Part shown: positions 1 to 9,339 of the stretch, one piece after another
Position numbering within the stretch: the stretch's first letter is position 1
Layout of the letters: every line of letters begins with the position of its first letter
NCBI GenBank assembly: GCA_965250265.1
Contig: CBDFNO010000015.1
Location: 558,001-622,000, forward strand
Length of the DNA: 64,000 nt
Origin: PRS1 sp965250265
Lineage (GTDB): Bacteria > Bacteroidota > Bacteroidia > Flavobacteriales > Flavobacteriaceae
Reading direction: 5' to 3'
Program-made: the position numbers and the translations under genes
Notes under the pieces: model-generated
Seen by the model: the letters and a program-made list of their open reading frames with translations, nothing else
The model's database searches: none
What the model was told of the DNA's origin: nothing

Positions 1-1217
1 TAGTGCCTTCTAGAATGAATAAAGGACAATTTTATGCGCTTCCACAATCACCACAAACTTTTAAGCAATTGCTTATGATTGGTGGTATGGATAAATATTT
101 TCAGATTGTAAAATGTTTTAGAGATGAAGATTTAAGAGCAGATAGACAACCAGAATTCACACAAATAGACTGTGAAATGGCTTTTGTAGAACAAGAAGAT
201 ATTTTAAATGCTTTTGAAGGATTAACACGTCATTTACTCAAAGAAATAAACGGCGTTAAAGTTGATAAATTTTCCCGAATGACTTATGATGAAGCGATGC
301 GAAAATATGGAAATGACAAGCCAGATATCAGATTCGGAATGGAATTTGGAGAACTTAACGAAGTTGCACAACATAAAGACTTCAACGTATTTAATCAAGC
401 AGAATTAGTTGTTGGAATTGCTGTACCTGGAGGAAATTCATATAGTAGAAAAGACATAGACAAATTAATTGATTGGGTTAAACGACCACAAGTAGGTGCT
501 TTAGGAATGGTGTATTGCAGATGTAATGAGGACGGAATCTTTAAATCTTCAGTAGATAAATTCTACGACCAAGAGGATTTAGCAAAATGGGCAGAAGCTA
601 CAGGAGCCAAAACGGGAGATCTAATTTGTGTGCTTTCAGGAAATACCAATAAAGTTAGAACTCAATTAAGTACCCTGCGTATGGAATTAGCTAGGCGTTT
701 AGGATTACGTAAACCAGATGAATTTGCGCCTCTTTGGATTGTAGATTTTCCATTATTAGAATGGGATGAAGAAACAGAGCGATACCATGCCATGCATCAT
801 CCATTTACATCACCGAAACCAGGACAATTGGAATTATTGAAAACAAATCCAGGAGATGTAAAAGCAAATGCTTATGATTTGGTTTTAAATGGAAATGAAA
901 TTGGTGGTGGTTCAATTCGAATTCATGATAAAGAAACACAAGCTTTAATGTTTGATTATTTAGGCTTTACTCCTGAAGAAGCTAAATCACAATTTGGATT
1001 TTTAATGAATGCTTTTGAATATGGTGCGCCACCTCATGGCGGAATAGCCTTTGGATTGGATAGGTTGGTTGCCATACTTGGTGGACAAGAAACCATCCGT
1101 GATTTTATTGCATTTCCTAAAAACAATTCTGGAAGAGATGTTATGATAGATGCTCCTTCTCCAATTAATGATTTACAACTTGAAGAATTAAGTTTAAAGC
1201 TTAATTTAAAATCATAA
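1..1217 (+). CDS. aspS: Aspartyl-tRNA synthetase, 3' part (5' end outside window)
   Basis: Class II aminoacyl-tRNA synthetase that charges tRNA-Asp in the cytoplasm. The frame is open from base 1 (two bases of a split codon, then GTG CCT TCT AGA) to TAA at 1215-1217, about 404 residues. A full bacterial protein has about 585 residues, so the anticodon-binding OB-fold and the start of the catalytic domain lie upstream of the window. Class II motif 2 is visible as FRDEDLRADRQPEFTQID, and motif 3 as GLDRLVAILGG near the C-terminus. The segment between them, with a GAD-like insertion, is the bacterial-type AspRS layout. Nothing looks damaged. The next gene starts 44 bp downstream on the same strand. 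Confidence 0.97.
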   Translation, partial: VPSRMNKGQFYALPQSPQTFKQLLMIGGMDKYFQIVKCFRDEDLRADRQPEFTQIDCEMAFVEQEDILNAFEGLTRHLLKEINGVKVDKFSRMTYDEAMRKYGNDKPDIRFGMEFGELNEVAQHKDFNVFNQAELVVGIAVPGGNSYSRKDIDKLIDWVKRPQVGALGMVYCRCNEDGIFKSSVDKFYDQEDLAKWAEATGAKTGDLICVLSGNTNKVRTQLSTLRMELARRLGLRKPDEFAPLWIVDFPLLEWDEETERYHAMHHPFTSPKPGQLELLKTNPGDVKANAYDLVLNGNEIGGGSIRIHDKETQALMFDYLGFTPEEAKSQFGFLMNAFEYGAPPHGGIAFGLDRLVAILGGQETIRDFIAFPKNNSGRDVMIDAPSPINDLQLEELSLKLNLKS

Positions 1218-1261
1218 TAGTAGAACCCTAAACTTGCCAGATTTTTTAGTAGTTTTAGTTG

Positions 1262-3040
1262 ATGCCAAAAAAAACACTTTTTAAACGTTTTCTAATTTGG
1301 AGGTATAGACATATCTCACAGAAAAATTTTGTTTTTTTATTAAGCATCTTAATTGGTTTATTCTCTGGATTAGCTGCTGTAACACTGAAAAATATCACTT
1401 TTGCAATTGAAGCTGTTTTGGAACGTGGTATTATTTTTTCTCAAAATCAACTCTACTTTATTCTTCCATTTATTGGATTACTTTTAGTGTATTGGTTTGT
1501 AAAATATATTTCTAAAAAACCTATCAGCCATGCAATTCCTTCCATTCTTTATTCTTTATCAAAAAAAGGAGGAGTTCTAGAACGAACAAAAATATATTTT
1601 CCGCTAATCACAGCACCATTAACAGTAGGTTTTGGAGGTTCGGTTGGGTTACTTGGTCCAGCAGTAGCTTCAGGTTCGGCAATAAGTACAAATCTTGGAA
1701 AACTCTTCCATATTGATAGCAAAACAAGGACGTTACTTATTGGTTGCGCCACAGCTGGAGCCATTTCTTCTATTTTTAAATCTCCAATCGCTGCTATTAT
1801 TTTTGCAGTAGAGGTCTTTAGTTTAGATCTTTCTTTTGCAATGTTGCTTCCTCTTTTAATTGCATCTATTTCAGCTGTATTAACATCTTATTTCTTTTTA
1901 GGAGATGAGTTACTTTTTAACTTTAATATTTCAGAGAAGTTTGAAATAAAAGACACTCTATTTTACATAGTTCTTGGTGTTGGAACTGCTTTTGCTTCTA
2001 TATATTTCACCAAAATCTATTTTGCTATTTTATCCCTTTTTAAACGTTTTAAGACTCGTTTTCAAAAACTTATAGTAGGTGGTATAGCAATTGGTATTAT
2101 GCTCTATTTTATTCCTCCACTTTATGGTGAAGGATTTGGGTTTATAAACAATTTATTAGCAGGAAATCACTTAGAGGCATTAGGTAATACTCCTTTTGAT
2201 GCTTTTAAAGAAAATATCTGGGTAATTATTGGATTGTTAATTGGTATTACTTTTTTTAAAGCTGTAGCAATGTCTACAACTTTTGCTGCTGGAGGTGTTG
2301 GAGGTGTTTTTATACCTGCTATGGTAATGGGAAGTGCATTTGGAAACGTAGTAGCAAAAATAATAAACAATTTGGGATTTGGTTTTACTGTTTCCGAAAC
2401 CAATTTCACACTTGTAGGCATGGCTGGTTTAATTGCAGGAGTAATTCATGCTCCACTTACTGCAATCTTTTTAATTGCTGAAATAACTGGTGGCTATGAA
2501 TTGTTTGTGCCTTTAATGATAGCTGTTGCCATTTCATTTATTATTACCAAGAATGCTGTTGAGCATACTATTTATACACGCGAATTAGCTGCAAAAGGAG
2601 AGCTCTTAACACATGATAAAGATAAAAGTGTATTAACATTGATGAAACTGGATAACGTTATCGAAAAAAACTTTATTGTATTAAAACCAAAAATGACACT
2701 CGGTGATATGCTACATCATGGTGTTGCCAAATCAACTCGAAACCTATTTCCGGTTACCAATGAAATTAATGAATTTGTAGGTGTTATTTTGTTAGACGAT
2801 ATCAGGGAATTTATGTTTGACCAGAAATTATATGAAACCACAACGGTTAATGATTATATGCATAGTGCTCCCGATTTAATCATTTATGAAACTGATATTA
2901 TGCAAACTGTAATGAATAAGTTTCAAGATTCAGGTGCCTGGAATTTGCCAGTAATTAAAGACGGAAAGTACTTTGGTTTTGTTTCAAAATCTAAATTACT
3001 TACTGCCTACAGACGACAATTAATTAACTTTACAAAGTAA
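1262..3040 (+). CDS. ClC-family chloride channel/transporter with CBS pair
   Basis: Integral inner-membrane protein of 592 residues. The N-terminal ~430 residues form the hydrophobic ClC core with the family signature GGVGGVFIPAMVMG (GxFxP). The last ~140 residues look like a cytoplasmic CBS-domain pair, a regulatory module that binds adenine nucleotides. The segment that aligns with the classic GREGP motif reads GLLGP, so the gating/proton glutamate appears to be Leu131 (codon 1652-1654). This could mean channel-like or uncoupled transport. TTG at 1259 could also initiate, but ATG at 1262 is preferred. The gene probably follows aspS in the same direction; no terminator is obvious between them. 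Confidence 0.9.
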   Translation: MPKKTLFKRFLIWRYRHISQKNFVFLLSILIGLFSGLAAVTLKNITFAIEAVLERGIIFSQNQLYFILPFIGLLLVYWFVKYISKKPISHAIPSILYSLSKKGGVLERTKIYFPLITAPLTVGFGGSVGLLGPAVASGSAISTNLGKLFHIDSKTRTLLIGCATAGAISSIFKSPIAAIIFAVEVFSLDLSFAMLLPLLIASISAVLTSYFFLGDELLFNFNISEKFEIKDTLFYIVLGVGTAFASIYFTKIYFAILSLFKRFKTRFQKLIVGGIAIGIMLYFIPPLYGEGFGFINNLLAGNHLEALGNTPFDAFKENIWVIIGLLIGITFFKAVAMSTTFAAGGVGGVFIPAMVMGSAFGNVVAKIINNLGFGFTVSETNFTLVGMAGLIAGVIHAPLTAIFLIAEITGGYELFVPLMIAVAISFIITKNAVEHTIYTRELAAKGELLTHDKDKSVLTLMKLDNVIEKNFIVLKPKMTLGDMLHHGVAKSTRNLFPVTNEINEFVGVILLDDIREFMFDQKLYETTTVNDYMHSAPDLIIYETDIMQTVMNKFQDSGAWNLPVIKDGKYFGFVSKSKLLTAYRRQLINFTK

Positions 3041-3083
3041 ACCGATAATGTGCATTAAGTATAGTAGGTTTTAGTATAAACAA

Positions 3084-3311
3084 ATGAAATATCTTATCGC
3101 TTTTTTATTTTTAGCATCCATAGGAAGCATTATAATTGGATATATGGTAAATGCTGATTACTCACAAAAACTTATCGGTTTTGGTGTAGTAGGTTTATTT
3201 ATTATAGTTTTTCCTTTATTTTCTTATTATAGATGGAAAGATAAAAACCTAAAAGATTATATGATTACTAAAGAGAATCTTGAGAAAATGCGAAATCATG
3301 AGGAAAAGTAA
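3084..3311 (+). CDS. Small two-helix membrane protein, function unknown
   Basis: 75 residues with two predicted membrane helices (about residues 3-22 and 31-49) and a charged C-terminal tail rich in Lys and Glu. It lies 43 bp behind the ClC gene on the same strand and may be cotranscribed. It ends 13 bp before the convergent tadA gene. I do not recognise a named family. The alternation of hydrophobic segments and a soluble tail supports a real membrane protein rather than a chance frame. Confidence 0.65.
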   Translation: MKYLIAFLFLASIGSIIIGYMVNADYSQKLIGFGVVGLFIIVFPLFSYYRWKDKNLKDYMITKENLEKMRNHEEK

Positions 3312-3324
3312 AAACACTTTATTT

Positions 3325-3774
3325 TTAGTTCAAATTTCGCTTTTCAATAAAAAATTGTTTCATTAATTGTGAAGCTTCTTCAGCCATAATTCCACCTGTC
3401 ATTTTAGTCTTTGGATGCAATTTTGTTTTCAAATTAATACAGCCTCGTTCTTCATCTCTAGCAGCATAAACTATATTACTAATCTGACTCCAATACAAAG
3501 CTCCTGCACACATTTGGCAAGGTTCTAAAGTTATATAGAGTGTGCAGTTTTGAAGATATTTCCCTCCCAAAAAATTTGCAGCAGCAGTTATGGCTTGCAT
3601 TTCGGCATGAGCAGTTACGTCGTTTAATGTTTCGGTTAAATTGTGTGCTCTTGCAATAATTCTGTTTTCTATAACTATAACAGCACCAACAGGAATTTCT
3701 CCTTTTTCAAAAGCAGTTTCTGCCTCCTGAAAGGCTTTTTTCATAAAGTAAGTGTCATCAAAAATGTTTTCCAT
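3325..3774 (-). CDS. tadA: tRNA-specific adenosine deaminase
   Basis: Deaminates A34 to inosine in the anticodon of tRNA-Arg(ACG), a zinc hydrolase of the cytidine-deaminase superfamily. The 149-residue protein has the zinc and catalytic residues in order: HAE at residues 56-58 and PCQMC with Cys86 and Cys89. Length and layout match bacterial TadA. The gene is divergent from dxs, with about 40 bp between the two starts. It is one of three deaminases of this superfamily in the window, with the cytosine deaminase at 13801 and the dCMP deaminase at 21698. The motif context here fits TadA best. Confidence 0.93.
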   Translation of the reverse strand: MENIFDDTYFMKKAFQEAETAFEKGEIPVGAVIVIENRIIARAHNLTETLNDVTAHAEMQAITAAANFLGGKYLQNCTLYITLEPCQMCAGALYWSQISNIVYAARDEERGCINLKTKLHPKTKMTGGIMAEEASQLMKQFFIEKRNLN

Positions 3775-3801
3775 TGATGTAAAAATACAATTTCAATCTT
3801 G

Positions 3802-3809
3802 TACTTTTG
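3802..3809 (+). promoter_or_regulatory. Bacteroidetes -7 promoter element of dxs
   Basis: TACTTTTG is an exact match to the Bacteroidetes -7 consensus TAnnTTTG. Transcription would start about 4-7 bp downstream, almost on the GTG start codon of dxs at 3814. I see no convincing -33 element at ideal spacing. Confidence 0.5.
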
Positions 3810-3813
3810 CTTT

Positions 3814-5592
3814 GTGCAAAAAAGTTTATTAAATCATATTAATTCACCTAAAGAGTTACGTCAACTTTTACAAGACGACTTACCTCAACTTGCTAAAGAA
3901 CTCCGTGAATTTATTATTAATATTGTAGCTACAAAAGAAGGCCATTTAGGAGCTAGTCTTGGTGTAGTTGAACTTACTATTGCATTACATTATGTGTTTA
4001 AAACTCCTGAAGATTTACTCATTTGGGATGTCGGACATCAAGCCTATGGACATAAAATATTAACTGGGCGACAAGAAATTTTTCATACCAACAGACAATT
4101 TGGTGGCATTAGTGGTTTCCCAAAACGTAGTGAAAGTGAATATGATACGTTTGGTGTTGGTCATTCTTCAACATCCATTTCGGCAGCATTAGGAATGGCA
4201 ATTGCTTCAAAGCTGAAAGGTGATTTTGAAAAACATCATATTGCAGTTATCGGAGATGCATCAATAGCAAGCGGGATGGCCTTTGAAGGGATGAATCATG
4301 CAGGAGTTAGCGATGCCAATTTATTGGTTGTTCTAAATGATAACGCTATTGGTATTGATCCAAGTGTTGGTGCGTTAAAACAATATTTAACAAACGTTAA
4401 AACTGGAAGCCAAAAACAAGACAACATTTTTGAAGCCTTAAATTTTAATTATTCAGGACCAGTAGATGGTCATGATATTCATGAAATTATATCAAAGTTA
4501 GAGCAATTGAAATCAGTTAAAGGACCTAAATTTCTACATATAATAACAAAAAAAGGTAAGGGATTAAAACAAGCTGAAGATAACCAAGTTAAGTATCATG
4601 CTCCTGGGAAATTCAGTGCAAAAACCGGAGAATTATTTACCAAGCCTACTTTAAATACGTCAAAATATCAAGATGTTTTTGGTTATACAATTGTTGAATT
4701 AGCCGAACAAAATAAAGATATAGTAGGCATAACACCTGCAATGCCAACTGGAAGTTCTTTAAAATATATGATGGGAAAATTTCCTGATAGAGCTTTTGAT
4801 GTAGGTATTGCCGAACAACATGCAGTAACTCTTGCTGCAGGAATGGCAACACAAGGATTAATTCCGTTTTGTAATATTTATTCCACTTTTTTGCAACGTG
4901 CTTACGACCAGGTAATTCATGATGTTGCCTTACAAAAACTTCCTGTAATTTTTTGTTTGGATAGAGCTGGGTTGGTTGGAGAAGATGGTGCAACACATCA
5001 TGGTGTTTTTGATTTATCCTATTTAAGATGTATTCCAAACCTCATCATTTTTGCTCCAAGAAACGAGGTTGAATTACGTAATATGATGTATACAGCACAA
5101 TTAGGATTAGACCTTCCTCTAGTTATTAGATATCCAAGAGGACATGGCACAGCTAAAGATTGGAAACAACCCTTTACCAAAATTGAAATTGGTAAAGGTG
5201 TGCAGCTAAAAAAGGGTAAGAAATTAGCAGTTTTAAGTATTGGAACTATTGCTAAAAATGTAAATGAAGCTATTGAATTTTTTGAAAGCAAAGATACCGT
5301 TTCACATTACGATTTACGTTTTGTAAAACCTTTAGATGAAAAATTATTACATACTATTTTTAAAACTTATAAATATATTATTACTATAGAGGACAACTCT
5401 ATTAAAGGAGGTTTTGGTAGTGCCGTTCTAGAATTTGCATCAGCCAATAATTATAAGAATACTATAAAACTTTTAGGCATACCTGATACTTTTATTGAAC
5501 AAGGAAATGTAAGAGAATTGCAAGAATATACATCCTTAAATCCACTAGGTATTAAACATGAAATTGATAGCTTATTTAGCAGCAATCTCTAG
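3814..5592 (+). CDS. dxs: 1-deoxy-D-xylulose-5-phosphate synthase
   Basis: Condenses pyruvate and glyceraldehyde-3-phosphate, the first step of the MEP isoprenoid pathway, using thiamine diphosphate. The protein has 592 residues with the transketolase-type order of domains: GHQAYGHK near the N-terminus, the TPP-binding stretch GDASIASGMAFEGMN (GDG changed to GDA, as I recall for Bacteroidetes members), the central Pyr domain with DVGIAEQHA and DRAGLVGEDG, and a C-terminal transketolase domain. An in-frame TTG at 3799 lies upstream of the promoter element and is unlikely to be used, so the GTG at 3814 (reading MQKSLLNHIN) is preferred. The 3' end overlaps a convergent tiny ORF by 21 bp. Confidence 0.95.
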   Translation: MQKSLLNHINSPKELRQLLQDDLPQLAKELREFIINIVATKEGHLGASLGVVELTIALHYVFKTPEDLLIWDVGHQAYGHKILTGRQEIFHTNRQFGGISGFPKRSESEYDTFGVGHSSTSISAALGMAIASKLKGDFEKHHIAVIGDASIASGMAFEGMNHAGVSDANLLVVLNDNAIGIDPSVGALKQYLTNVKTGSQKQDNIFEALNFNYSGPVDGHDIHEIISKLEQLKSVKGPKFLHIITKKGKGLKQAEDNQVKYHAPGKFSAKTGELFTKPTLNTSKYQDVFGYTIVELAEQNKDIVGITPAMPTGSSLKYMMGKFPDRAFDVGIAEQHAVTLAAGMATQGLIPFCNIYSTFLQRAYDQVIHDVALQKLPVIFCLDRAGLVGEDGATHHGVFDLSYLRCIPNLIIFAPRNEVELRNMMYTAQLGLDLPLVIRYPRGHGTAKDWKQPFTKIEIGKGVQLKKGKKLAVLSIGTIAKNVNEAIEFFESKDTVSHYDLRFVKPLDEKLLHTIFKTYKYIITIEDNSIKGGFGSAVLEFASANNYKNTIKLLGIPDTFIEQGNVRELQEYTSLNPLGIKHEIDSLFSSNL

Positions 5593-5718
5593 TTTCTCTT
5601 GAGCATCTACATCTGCTGTTACTGATTCTTCTGGATAAAATTCAGCAAGTGTAATTAACCCAATTAATGTTATAAGAAACACTATTAATCCCGTTTGTAT
5701 GTTTCTGTTTTTAATCAT
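5572..5718 (-). CDS. Tiny single-helix membrane peptide (48 aa)
   Basis: An ORF of 48 residues starting MIKNRNIQTGLIVFLITLIG. It has one membrane helix (about residues 8-25) and an acidic, helix-prone tail ending EIAAK. It converges on dxs and overlaps its last 21 bp. The next gene upstream on the same strand (5787-5915) encodes another one-helix peptide of similar size and layout, which supports both being real. No family is recognised. The function may be in the envelope, but that is a guess. Confidence 0.5.
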   Translation of the reverse strand: MIKNRNIQTGLIVFLITLIGLITLAEFYPEESVTADVDAQEKLEIAAK

Positions 5719-5786
5719 AATTAAAAAATTAAATAGCAAATAATTACTAATTGTGATTACAATAATACCAACATCGCAATTTTAAT

Positions 5787-5915
5787 TTATTCATCTACTG
5801 CATAATATTGATCATGAGTTAGCTTATTTTCTTTATTAGAAACATCGCTCATGACAAGTAATACAATAAAGGTGAAGAAAAAAATAACTATCGCGACAAG
5901 TAGGTTTTTTTTCAT
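5787..5915 (-). CDS. Tiny single-helix membrane peptide (42 aa)
   Basis: 42 residues from ATG at 5913-5915, reading MKKNLLVAIVIFFFTFIVLL and then a polar tail ending in an acidic stretch. A longer in-frame start at 6005 exists but would add unlikely sequence, and the Lys-rich start before the hydrophobic helix is the natural one. It lies 68 bp upstream of the 48-aa peptide on the same strand, with the same plan of basic N-terminus, one helix and acidic tail. No family is recognised. Confidence 0.5.
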   Translation of the reverse strand: MKKNLLVAIVIFFFTFIVLLVMSDVSNKENKLTHDQYYAVDE

Positions 5916-6104
5916 TTTAATTAAATTTAGGGATTTAATTTGGAGTAAACCTAAGTAATTTATCGATAAAAAGCAAATAATATCGATAAAAAGTAATAAT
6001 AGCAATACTCACAAAACTTTATTCAGCATAATACTTCACCCTATTTTAGTGATGTTTGTAACTATATAACAGTTTAAAGATGTTTCACCCTACCTAAGTT
6101 ATTG

Positions 6105-6796
6105 CTATTCAATAATTATCCTTTTAATTCCTTCAAAATTAGCTCCATGTATTTTTATTAAATACAATCCAGAACTTAAACTTAAATTAAAATTCTTTGT
6201 AACATTAGAAAGTTCGAAAGTTGTATTATATGCCCTTTGTCCAGTCATAGTATATATTTCCATTTCAACACTTCCTAAAGAGTTTTTTGAAACAATTGAA
6301 AAATTTCCATTGGAAACTGTTGGAAAGACTTTAATTGAATTATTCACAAAATCATTATCGTCTACACCCTAATGGAGTAGATGTTAACTGGCTTGTAAAT
6401 AATCCTCTTCCGTGAGTTGTTGCTAATATTACATCATCAGAGGTTCTTACATCAAGATCGACAACAGTAACATCGCTCATACCATTATAAGACTGAACTC
6501 ATTTAGGATTAGCTTGTGTATAATCTGCAGTTGCCCAAACACCAAGCTCTGTACCAATAATTAGTTCGTTTGAGATTTGCGTATTTTGCAAAATACATTT
6601 TACCGGTAGATCAGGTAAGTCTCCTTCTTTACTTGACCAATTAGAACCACCATCACTAGTAAACCAAATACTAGTAACTCCATAATTATGCATGATTACA
6701 AATATTTCTGATTCACTTTGACCAAATTCAATGTCAGAAATACTTCCTACAAAAGTAACGGTTAATTCCAACCATGAAATTGTACCATTATTCTCG
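6105..6796 (-). pseudogene. Relic of a T9SS-exported BNR/sortilin-like repeat protein
   Basis: Three pieces of one gene can be read on the minus strand. The first, 6502-6796, contains a BNR-like motif (SDGGSNW). It ends at TGA (6499-6501), where tryptophan is expected. The same frame then continues VQSYNGMSDVTVVDLDVR and ATTHGRGLF. A one-base frameshift near 6360 leads to 6105-6347, a type IX secretion sorting domain (KVFPTVSNGNF ... GLYLIKI). The 5' end is gone: the reading frame runs straight into the stop region of dgt, suggesting a deletion joined the two. The intact protein would have been a large secreted propeller protein. Confidence 0.8.
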
Positions 6797-8143
6797 TTAA
6801 TTAAATTGAAACCCTTTTAATTTTTTATACGTTAATACTGCATGGCTATCAGATAATAGCGAAACATAATGACAAACATTTAATACGCGGTGATAAAACT
6901 CAGAATCATCAATCCTTATAGTCTTTGGCAATAGTTTTAGTATAAGTTCATCATAACTAGAAGCTTCACCATTAAAAGTATTGTTAACTGCAGTAATAAA
7001 AGTGTCTAAAAGTTTAGTTATCACTTCGTATCCCGCTATTTCCTTGTTAACAACTTCTTTAGATTGATAAACATTCTCAACACTTAATTTAATGATGTCA
7101 TTTATTTGAGCTTCATATTTACTCTTGTCTAATAATGCTATAGAAAAATTTCCTTTTAAAATATTTTCTTCGTTTTTCATAAAAACTTCAACAGCTTCAT
7201 TGATTAATGTATTAATAGCCAAAGCTCTAAGATAACTTACCCTATCTTGGGTATTGGTTAATAAATTATACTTGTTAATATTAATAGATTCTCTTACTAA
7301 ATTAATTAGGTATTCTAGAGCAAAATCTTCACTGATTAGTCCTAAATTTATTCCATCTTCAAAATCAATAATTGTGTAGCAAATATCGTCAGCTGCTTCT
7401 ACTAGAAATGCCAAAGGATGCCTTGCAAAACTTATATCTTTACCATGTCTTGTCTGAATTAAACCTAACTCGTTTGCAAGGTCTAAAAAAGCTTTTTTTT
7501 CAGATTGAAAAAAACCATACTTTTTATCAGCAATATGATTAGATGCTTTTTTGGGTAAAGATTCTTTAGGGTATTTAATAAAAGCACCTAAAGTAGCATA
7601 ACTTAAACGCAGACCTCCTTTTCTTCCTTCTCTACTTTGTGTTAGTATTTTAAATCCGTTAGCATTCCCTTCAAAGTCACAAAGATCTTGGAATTCTTTT
7701 TTGGATAATTGTGATTGATATTGATTACCAATCCCCGTTTTAAAAAATTCTCCTATTGCTTTTTCTCCGCTATGACCAAAAGGTGGATTTCCAATATCAT
7801 GAGCTAATGCTGCTGTTGCAACTACAGCTCCAAAATCATTAGCCTGGTAACCATGAACTTCTTTTAGATGTGGATATTTATTTAACAATTTTAAACCAAC
7901 TTTTCTCCCTAAAGATCTGCCTACAACACTTACTTCTAAACTGTGTGTTAAACGTGTGTGTACAAAATCGGTTTGCGATAAAGGAATGACTTGTGTTTTG
8001 TCTTGAAGACTTCTGAATTCAGAAGAAAATACAATGCGATCATAATCGACCTCAAACCCTAATCGTGTTTCGTCTTGTTCTTTTCGTAGTCGTTTATTTA
8101 TGTCACCGAAGCGTTTTAAGGATAGTAATTGTTCCCAATTCAT
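6797..8143 (-). CDS. dgt: Deoxyguanosinetriphosphate triphosphohydrolase
   Basis: Cytoplasmic HD-domain enzyme that splits dGTP to deoxyguanosine and triphosphate. The 448-residue protein shows the HD-superfamily metal ligands: a histidine in THSLEVS near residue 67 and HDIGNPPFGHSGE near residue 115. It also has RFGDINKRLR and RTRLTHSLEV-like segments typical of Dgt. Length is normal for Bacteroidetes. Its stop codon abuts the relic of a T9SS protein, so its downstream context was rearranged, but the coding sequence itself looks intact. Confidence 0.92.
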   Translation of the reverse strand: MNWEQLLSLKRFGDINKRLRKEQDETRLGFEVDYDRIVFSSEFRSLQDKTQVIPLSQTDFVHTRLTHSLEVSVVGRSLGRKVGLKLLNKYPHLKEVHGYQANDFGAVVATAALAHDIGNPPFGHSGEKAIGEFFKTGIGNQYQSQLSKKEFQDLCDFEGNANGFKILTQSREGRKGGLRLSYATLGAFIKYPKESLPKKASNHIADKKYGFFQSEKKAFLDLANELGLIQTRHGKDISFARHPLAFLVEAADDICYTIIDFEDGINLGLISEDFALEYLINLVRESININKYNLLTNTQDRVSYLRALAINTLINEAVEVFMKNEENILKGNFSIALLDKSKYEAQINDIIKLSVENVYQSKEVVNKEIAGYEVITKLLDTFITAVNNTFNGEASSYDELILKLLPKTIRIDDSEFYHRVLNVCHYVSLLSDSHAVLTYKKLKGFQFN

Positions 8144-8244
8144 GATTTTAAGTTAAGTGTACGCAAGATATATTATTTAATAATCTTTAGGAAACATTAA
8201 GTTAACATTAGTATTAGTTATTTGCAGTACCTAAAAAAATAAAA

Positions 8245-9270
8245 ATGAAACTTAAAGTAGCACTTACAACATTATGTTTTTTAGCTTTTTATATAGGTGT
8301 AACACAAGAAATAGTACAAAAATCAAAAGGGGAGGTAATAGGAAAAGTATTTTTTAACTATCACGCCAATGTAACAGAAGATGTAGAACAAACCTCAGCT
8401 TTCGAATTAACAAGAGCATATTTAGGTTACAATTACACATTTAACGATAAATTTTCTGCCAGTATTTTATTAGATGCTGGAAAAGGTTCTGGAGCTAGTG
8501 ATCATTCAGTATTTATTAAAAATGCCAAATTAGATTATAAAGCTGATAACTGGATAACACTTTCTGCGGGAATATTTGGAATGAAACAATTTAAAAATCA
8601 GGAAAAATTCTGGGGTTACAGATATCTATATAAATCTCTTGCAGACGAATACAAATTTGGAACTAGTGCAGATTTGGGTGTAATGGCTTCTATCAAAATT
8701 AATAATGATTTAAAAATGGATGTTTTAATTGTTAATGGCGAAGGTTATAAAAAATTGCAAGATGCTTCTGGTAAAACCAGATTTGGTATAAATATGGTTT
8801 ATACACCAAATACAAATTGGGTGTTTAAAGCTTATTATGATACTATGAAAGGAATTGATGCAGATGATGATACAAAAATAACAACCGTAAGTAATGTTGC
8901 TTTATTTGCTGGTTATAAAATAAGTAATCGTTTTAGAATTGGTGCGGAATACAACCTTATGCAAAATGGCGAAACCTATAAAACTCCGGCTAAAGACAAA
9001 GATCTACAGGGTCTGTCTTTTTACAGTGCCTACAATATCAATAAAAAATGGAATGTATTCGGACGCTATGATCAACTTTCATCAAATACACTTTCAGGAG
9101 AAATGAATGATTGGAATTTTTCTGATGACGGAAATACCATTATTGCCGGATTTGAATTCAAACCAACAAAAGGGGTAAACACATCGGTTAATTATAGATT
9201 TACAGATTTTGAAGATGCTACGAATAATAACACTTCTTTAATATATTTTAATCTAGAATTTTATTTTTAA
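8245..9270 (+). CDS. OprO/OprP-like outer-membrane porin
   Basis: 341 residues with a signal peptide (MKLKVALTTLCFLAFYIGVT, cleaved near TQE) and then alternating beta-strand sequence ending in the aromatic C-terminal strand LIYFNLEFYF typical of outer-membrane beta barrels. The pattern resembles phosphate-selective porins (OprO/OprP) and related short barrels of Bacteroidetes. The next gene, 69 bp on, encodes a PiT phosphate transporter, so phosphate or pyrophosphate passage through the outer membrane is a reasonable inference. Substrate specificity cannot be read from the sequence. Confidence 0.75.
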   Translation: MKLKVALTTLCFLAFYIGVTQEIVQKSKGEVIGKVFFNYHANVTEDVEQTSAFELTRAYLGYNYTFNDKFSASILLDAGKGSGASDHSVFIKNAKLDYKADNWITLSAGIFGMKQFKNQEKFWGYRYLYKSLADEYKFGTSADLGVMASIKINNDLKMDVLIVNGEGYKKLQDASGKTRFGINMVYTPNTNWVFKAYYDTMKGIDADDDTKITTVSNVALFAGYKISNRFRIGAEYNLMQNGETYKTPAKDKDLQGLSFYSAYNINKKWNVFGRYDQLSSNTLSGEMNDWNFSDDGNTIIAGFEFKPTKGVNTSVNYRFTDFEDATNNNTSLIYFNLEFYF

Positions 9271-9339
9271 AACATAACATTTAGGTAACATATTACTCGA
9301 AAACACTATAGATATTTGCAAACTATTTCAAATTAAATT

